A DNA stretch of 23,046 bases, taken from assembly GCA_034696485.1 (NCBI GenBank), contig JAQIWT010000335.1, positions 1 to 23,046 of the forward strand. Direction: 5' to 3'. Source of the DNA: Isohypsibius dastychi (Eukaryota; Tardigrada; Eutardigrada; Parachela; Isohypsibiidae). Within the stretch, counting starts at the first letter, position 1. Each line of letters starts with the position of its first letter. This document shows positions 18,604 through 23,046 of the stretch, in pieces. Under the pieces are notes generated by a model, which ran no database searches, was not told the DNA's origin, and saw nothing but the letters and a program-made list of their open reading frames with translations. The translations under genes and the position numbers were made by a program.

Positions 18604-21600
18604 ATGAATAACATCAGCGACGTTATGGATGTTTCGAAAGAGCCGCTACGGTTCTTATCAGGAATTGTGGAGGTTAGTTTTGATTGACTCGCTCCGGGAT
18701 CATTTGTCAGAGCAGTGTTTCGTGGAATAATAAACAGCAACAAGACCTGGAAACTGTCCACATTCCCAATTTTTTTCGCGTTCTTCGTAGGGTTTTTACG
18801 GGCAACCATGGAGTGGAAAACAGCGAGTCGAGTTATTCCGGCGGATGTGTGGTTTTGGGTTGAGTTCTTACATGTAAGAAAAAACTCACTTCCGGTGAAG
18901 GTTTCCATTAGGTTTTTCTCCACTCATTATCGAATGTTGATTTCTTTTCAGGTATGCTCCGAAAGATGACTTGAAACATCGAGCGGATTGGAGGGAACCA
19001 TACAGCTTGGACGAACTCTCGCGACTGCATGATCTTATTCACGAAGCATCCGCCAACAATATTCAGTTCTTTTACGCAGTTTCTCCCGGACTTGACATGA
19101 TTTATTCAAGCTCCATTGAACGACGTCTTCTCTTTTCAAAATACAAACAAGTGGCCGATTTGGGATGTCGGAATTTTGCGATTTTATTCGACGATATTGA
19201 GCCACAACTTTCTTCACTGGATAAAGACCACTATTCCTCATTCGCAGAAGCCCACATTTCCGTTGCGCATTTTATTTTCGAAAACCTTGGAGACTGCCGT
19301 TTTTTATTTTGTCCGACGGAATATTGTGGTTCCCGCGCAATCCCTTCCGTTCAAGATTCGGAATATTTATCGACGATCGGATTGCACTTGGATTCGCGTA
19401 TTGATTTCATGTGGACTGGTCCTCAGGTTATCTCACGCGATATCGATGTGAGTTCTTTAATTGAATTGAGGTCGGTAATTCGCCGGAAACCGGTTATTTG
19501 GGATAACCTCCATGCCAATGATTATGATCAGCGGCGAATCTTTCTCGGGCCTTATAATCGCTCGCCGGATATTCTGCCGCACATTGGCGGTGTTTTCACA
19601 AACCCCAACTGCGAGCTGGAGGCCAACTTTATCGCATTTGACACGCTGGGCTCCTTCCTGAAAATTGGAATGTCCCATGTCTCTGGAGAGTCATTTCATG
19701 CTGGGAGACCCTATTGCCCGCGACTCGCTCTCGATGACTCGATTTGTAAATGGGTTGGGGAATTCAGCGTGATGCGGAGTGAAGATGAAGAAAGGCCAAT
19801 GAGGATGTCGCAAAAAGCGTCGGATGGATTAATTAACACTTATTCATCTACTTCGCCGCGCGTTTCCTTCACCAGGTTTTTTTAACTTTTTTTTTACAGT
19901 TGGAAAATGATTAATGCTTTGCTTTTTTTTCAACTTCCGCTCCAGCGATTCCAATTTCGATCGCGGCAATTCGACCCACGCTCCGGATGTCGACGTGATG
20001 GATTTCGCTGCACATTCGTCTTTGACCCCGATCGATAGTCCGGTATTTCCTCGTCGCAAAACGGAAATTGACGGAGAGTTTGGAGATTCTTTTTTGCAGA
20101 GGGAAAATGTTCGTGATTTTATCAAAATCGGAAGTATCGTTCTCAACTTTGTTGATTTTGTAGGAAATCGATCCAGCGACCTTTACCACTTCCGGTTTGT
20201 ATCGAGCAAACGAAGGTAGAACCTCCAACATATAATATTTTCTCTCAAAATATGGGATTGTTTTCTGTTTGGTAGAGGTCACAGAATTCAATATTCGTTT
20301 GCTGGTTGACCTTTTCTATCTTCCATTTGAGCACGGTGCGACGGCTCAAGCGCTCCTCGATAACTTGAAGTGGCTTCGACAAAATGCATCAAGGTTGAAG
20401 CGCCATTCTCGAAATGGTGAATTTCAAACGAGTCTGGATATCGTCGAGTGGGAAGAGAAAGCCCGGCAGTTTGATAATCAATGTCACCAAATTAATGACA
20501 TGTGCATCAAGTTGGCCAATCGCAGCCGTAATCGATTGCTGTTACATGAGCTTTTTCCCTATTTTTGGGACTTGAAAGGGATTATATCGCGACTTCGACC
20601 TGCTGTGAAATGGCTCGGTATGTCTGATTGAAAAACGACTTCCGGTTGGAAATTGAATCTTTAAATGCGTTATTCCATTTTCCAGAAAACTCGCAGAGTG
20701 GGTCTTATGTAAATCGAAGTTTGGAAGAGCCGTGGATCAGTCGGGGAAGCTTGTTTGCTGATTTGCAGGTTTGAAAATAAAGGAGTGGAATTTACTATTT
20801 AAACCAAAAATTTACGAAAAACGTTAAACACGGGTTATTGGTGTCACTTATGGTAGAACGAAAAAATCACACCAAGTAGTATTTATGTGATTTGAGGCTA
20901 GAATATCGTCTTGCGCATGTACTTTTTTTTTAAAAAAAATTTTGTCTGGCTGAGTATTATTGTTTTTATTTTTCTACAAGACATATTTCGTCAATGATGT
21001 AATTCTTTATTCTTAATTAATTCATCCAATTTTTGTCAGTGAAATGGTTATATTTCCAGATCGGCCAGCTCATCTTTTTCAAGAAAAAAATATCATATTA
21101 TTAAGTAATTTTCTGCTTACTTCTTCGAGTAAAAAAAAATTATTATATATAATAAATTTATATCTTTTGATAAAACGGTTGAAATGTGGATTTTGTTCGC
21201 AGGATTTGCTTCCATCTGTTCCCGAAATCGTCGACGTTCACGGAGATGACTCGCCCAGCCTTTATATTGTTCGACCATATCTGCCGGAAGACAAGGAACT
21301 TATTTACTCTTTTTGTCGAGAAGTTTATAACTGCGATAAAATGTCTTCTTTCCCGGAAACGCCGAATATCTTCGGTGATCTTATCGTCGGATTTTTTCTT
21401 CGTTCATTCCCGGAACACACATGTGTCCTCGAAAATGGCAACAAGGAGATTTGCGGCTATTTCACCGGAACAAACCAGCCGACCAAATTCCATGAGGCGT
21501 TACAGTTTGATTGGAATAACGAAATGGCGAGACGATATTCGGATGAAAATGGAAAATCGGCAGCGATAAAAGATATTTTTGAAAGTAGATTGCGATCGTC

Positions 21601-21850
21601 GGATTTATCCATTCCGGAATTTGCGGGATTGATTCAAATGTCCTTGTTACCCTCAGTTTGCGATGCTGTCGCAAATCGGCTTTTGGAATGCGGTCTTTCG
21701 ACATTGAAGCTCAAACCAGGATCGGAAATCGGCGCTTATGTTAATAGAGATAATTGGCAAATGTGGAATGTTTATCAGTCGCTGGGCTTTCAGGAACTGA
21801 CGGAATTCACGAAAGAAAACTCGGTCATCATGATTCGACAAGTTGTCTGA
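18604..21850 (+). CDS. oga-1: Protein O-GlcNAcase (GH84 hydrolase, OGA/MGEA5 family)
   Basis: Removes O-linked GlcNAc from Ser/Thr of nuclear and cytosolic proteins. Seven exons: 18604-18672, 18791-18873, 18952-19875, 19946 to about 20198, about 20278-20617, 20686-20768 and 21203-21850, giving about 799 residues. The GH84 domain opens LSGIVEGFYGQPW, then YMYAPKDDLKHR. The catalytic pair is the DD of ILFDDIE (about Asp131-Asp132). WDNLHANDYDQRRIFLGPY and FTNPNCELEANF are substrate-pocket segments. A linker of about 100 residues follows. The helical stalk starts LLVDLFYLPFEHG and ends AVKWLG, and the acetyltransferase-like domain runs from YIVRPYLPEDKE to the stop. An in-frame TGA (18538-18540) lies upstream of the chosen ATG; Met8 is also possible. 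Exon 4's donor is uncertain (20160 or 20199), and exon 5 must start after GGTAGAG to keep frame, an unusual acceptor. Confidence 0.93.
20769..21202 (+). other. Intron 6 of O-GlcNAcase, larger than its neighbours
   Basis: 434 bp, against 68-118 bp for the other introns of this gene. It is very AT-rich, with a TTTTTTTTTAAAAAAAA palindromic run near 20930. The donor is GTTTGA and the acceptor TTTTGTTCGCAG. An ATG-initiated open frame inside it (from 21044) runs on into the last exon, but the O-GlcNAcase homology begins only after the acceptor. Confidence 0.7.
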
Positions 21851-21877
21851 TTGATTTTTTTACCTTTTTCGCATGAT

Positions 21878-21890
21878 TTTATTTTTTATT
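21878..21890 (-). terminator. Polyadenylation signals of the MAT2B-like gene
   Basis: Two minus-strand AATAAA hexamers (at 21885-21890 and 21878-21883) lie about 30-40 bp past the MAT2B-like stop. They fall within the presumed 3' UTR of the convergent O-GlcNAcase gene, whose stop is at 21850. Confidence 0.6.
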
Positions 21891-21920
21891 GTGAAAAAAC
21901 CATGTATGGTCAGATTAAAA

Positions 21921-22946
21921 TCAGACTGGAAGAAAAGGCGTTAAAACTTCTTTTATTCCGGACGGAAATGGCACAGTGACGCGAGCTCCCAGCGCTTTGA
22001 GACGATCGCAGCTCAACGCAGCATCTGAGAATATACCAACTTTTAATAACAATTTTGAGAAGCAAATTATCATTCTAGATGTAACTTTTTCAGCATGTCA
22101 TCAACAAGCGGAAGAGAATATTGGTATATTTAGCAATGAGATATCTCACCTTTTGGTCTAGTGGCGCCACCACTGGGTTCATTTTCCGGGACGATATGTT
22201 CCGTCGATATTCCAAATATCTTTCCCATTTCGATGATCATATCGTATTTCGTCATGCATTCGTTTCCAGACCAGTGATAGATTCCGTTCGCCGCGGGACC
22301 CTAATCACAGAAAGGTCAACGTAAACTCATTAAATATTCGTCAAATTATAACAAAGATCACGAATCTACATAATTCCAGATATAAACTATGCCTTACAAA
22401 TAACCAAAATAAAAACTTGTTGACAACTTTGGTAATGTAACAGAAAAATATTTCAATAACAATTTAAATAATATTCGCTGAAGAAACGATAATTCTTCCC
22501 CCATTTCACCTCAAAACTCACCTTGTCATCACATACCTTGTTTGCAATAAGTAATATCGCCAGCGCGATGTCTTTCGTATGAGTTGGATATCGCTGTTCA
22601 TAATTAGACATGGGAATCTTTTGTTGGGGAGAAAACGTGAGGAGTTTTTCGAAAAGAATGGTTACGGCGCTTTCGGATAACTTCTCAACCGGTCCATATA
22701 ATACGGGAACGCGAAGAATGACAGCATCTTCCAAATCAGACAATAACCAAAAACGTTGTTTCATTTTTAAAAAAACAGAACAGATTTTCAACTTATTACC
22801 TGGTTCTAAAGTTGATTTTTCTCCAGCCAATTTACTTTTCCCGTAAGCGTTCAGTGGATTCGGAACAGCATCTTCCCGATAAGGCGGATTTTTCCCGTCG
22901 AAAACATAATCGGTGCTAACATAAATGAAACGGGCAGAAGTTTGGA
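21921..22946 (-). CDS. MAT2B-like protein (methionine adenosyltransferase regulatory subunit / RmlD-like reductase), partial
   Basis: An NAD(P)-binding extended SDR. In animals MAT2B regulates the enzyme that makes S-adenosylmethionine; the fold is shared with dTDP-4-dehydrorhamnose reductases, and nematodes have several related (rml) genes. Four exons are in the window: 22800-22946, 22522-22727, 22150-22300 and 21921-22024, coding the last 201 residues or so. The 5' exons, with the Rossmann GxxGxxG motif, lie beyond the right edge. Visible family segments are FIYVSTDYVFDGKNPPYRED, NAYGKSKLAGE (the Tyr-x-x-x-Lys pair of SDRs), LRVPVLYG, QRYPTHTKDIA, YHWSGNECMTKYDM and the closing RPKDAALSCDRLKALG. 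This order matches human MAT2B throughout, and the C-terminus appears complete. All junctions agree in phase. The gene is convergent with O-GlcNAcase, 70 bp apart. Confidence 0.9.
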
Positions 22947-23046
22947 CTGCAAAATAAAGATTAAAAATAAACCAAGATATCCAAAACACACATTCAGTCA
23001 AATATTAAATTCATAACGAATATTAGGTATTATTAAAACAGCGAAG
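22947..23046 (-). other. Intron of the MAT2B-like gene running off the window
   Basis: The minus-strand acceptor TTATTTTGCAG lies directly before the exon at 22946. The 100 bases beyond it are AT-rich, and no upstream exon is recognisable before the window ends. Confidence 0.6.

Noticed and set aside
18486-18923. 145-codon minus-strand frame over the first O-GlcNAcase exons
   Set aside because: It is the reverse of exons whose + translation carries the conserved GFYG-PW and SYMYAPKDD motifs.
19876-19900. TTTTACAG at 19892-19899 as the acceptor of O-GlcNAcase intron 3
   Set aside because: It would make an intron of about 25 nt, below the usual nematode minimum. The GCTCCAG acceptor at 19945 gives 70 nt and keeps frame with the downstream exon.
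21044-21202. ATG in O-GlcNAcase intron 6 that would give a 268-codon protein including the acetyltransferase-like domain
   Set aside because: The added N-terminal part is AT-rich intron sequence; homology starts exactly after the TTCGCAG acceptor. A short isoform is conceivable but unsupported.

Overview
The window looks like a piece of a free-living (rhabditid-type) nematode genome. The DNA is AT-rich. Genes are cut by many short introns with GTAAG/GTGAG donors and TTTTCAG/TTTAG-type acceptors, and the proteins read as animal genes with nematode-style relatives. I found no bacterial operon, CRISPR array, phage or plasmid feature. All gene models below were built by joining exons by eye, checking reading phase at every junction.

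Layout, left to right: (1) 1-243, +, the 3' end of a dCMP deaminase gene. (2) 244-1507, non-coding, with an AT-rich tandem repeat. (3) 1508-2086, -, a one-exon small heat-shock protein with a TATA box and a possible heat-shock element upstream. (4) 3223-4675, -, a five-exon gene for a short acidic/basic coiled-coil protein that I cannot name; one stretch resembles the end of an intermediate-filament rod. (5) 5428-8113, -, a 14-exon alpha-kleisin (cohesin subunit) of about 511 residues, closest by eye to the nematode meiotic COH-3/COH-4 type. (6) 8927-17728, -, a six-exon syndecan (sdn-1-like) of about 388 residues, with a first intron of about 5.5 kb that carries a MITE-like hairpin element. 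(7) 17729-18603, the shared upstream region between syndecan and the next, divergent gene. (8) 18604-21850, +, O-GlcNAcase (oga-1-like), seven exons, with catalytic GH84, stalk and acetyltransferase-like domains. (9) 21921-22946, -, the 3' part of a MAT2B/RmlD-like gene, convergent with oga and only 70 bp from it.

The genes belong to separate pathways (nucleotide metabolism, proteostasis, meiotic chromosome cohesion, heparan-sulfate signalling, O-GlcNAc cycling, S-adenosylmethionine regulation), so this is not one functional cluster. I saw no convincing undescribed multi-gene system. The most interesting items are the MITE with a possible 9-bp target duplication, an ACTTCCGG octamer present eight times on one strand and never on the other, three EGSG glycosaminoglycan sites in syndecan (one created at a splice junction), a possible alternative syndecan N-terminus, an intron of MAT2B that keeps the frame if retained, and the unnamed coiled-coil gene.
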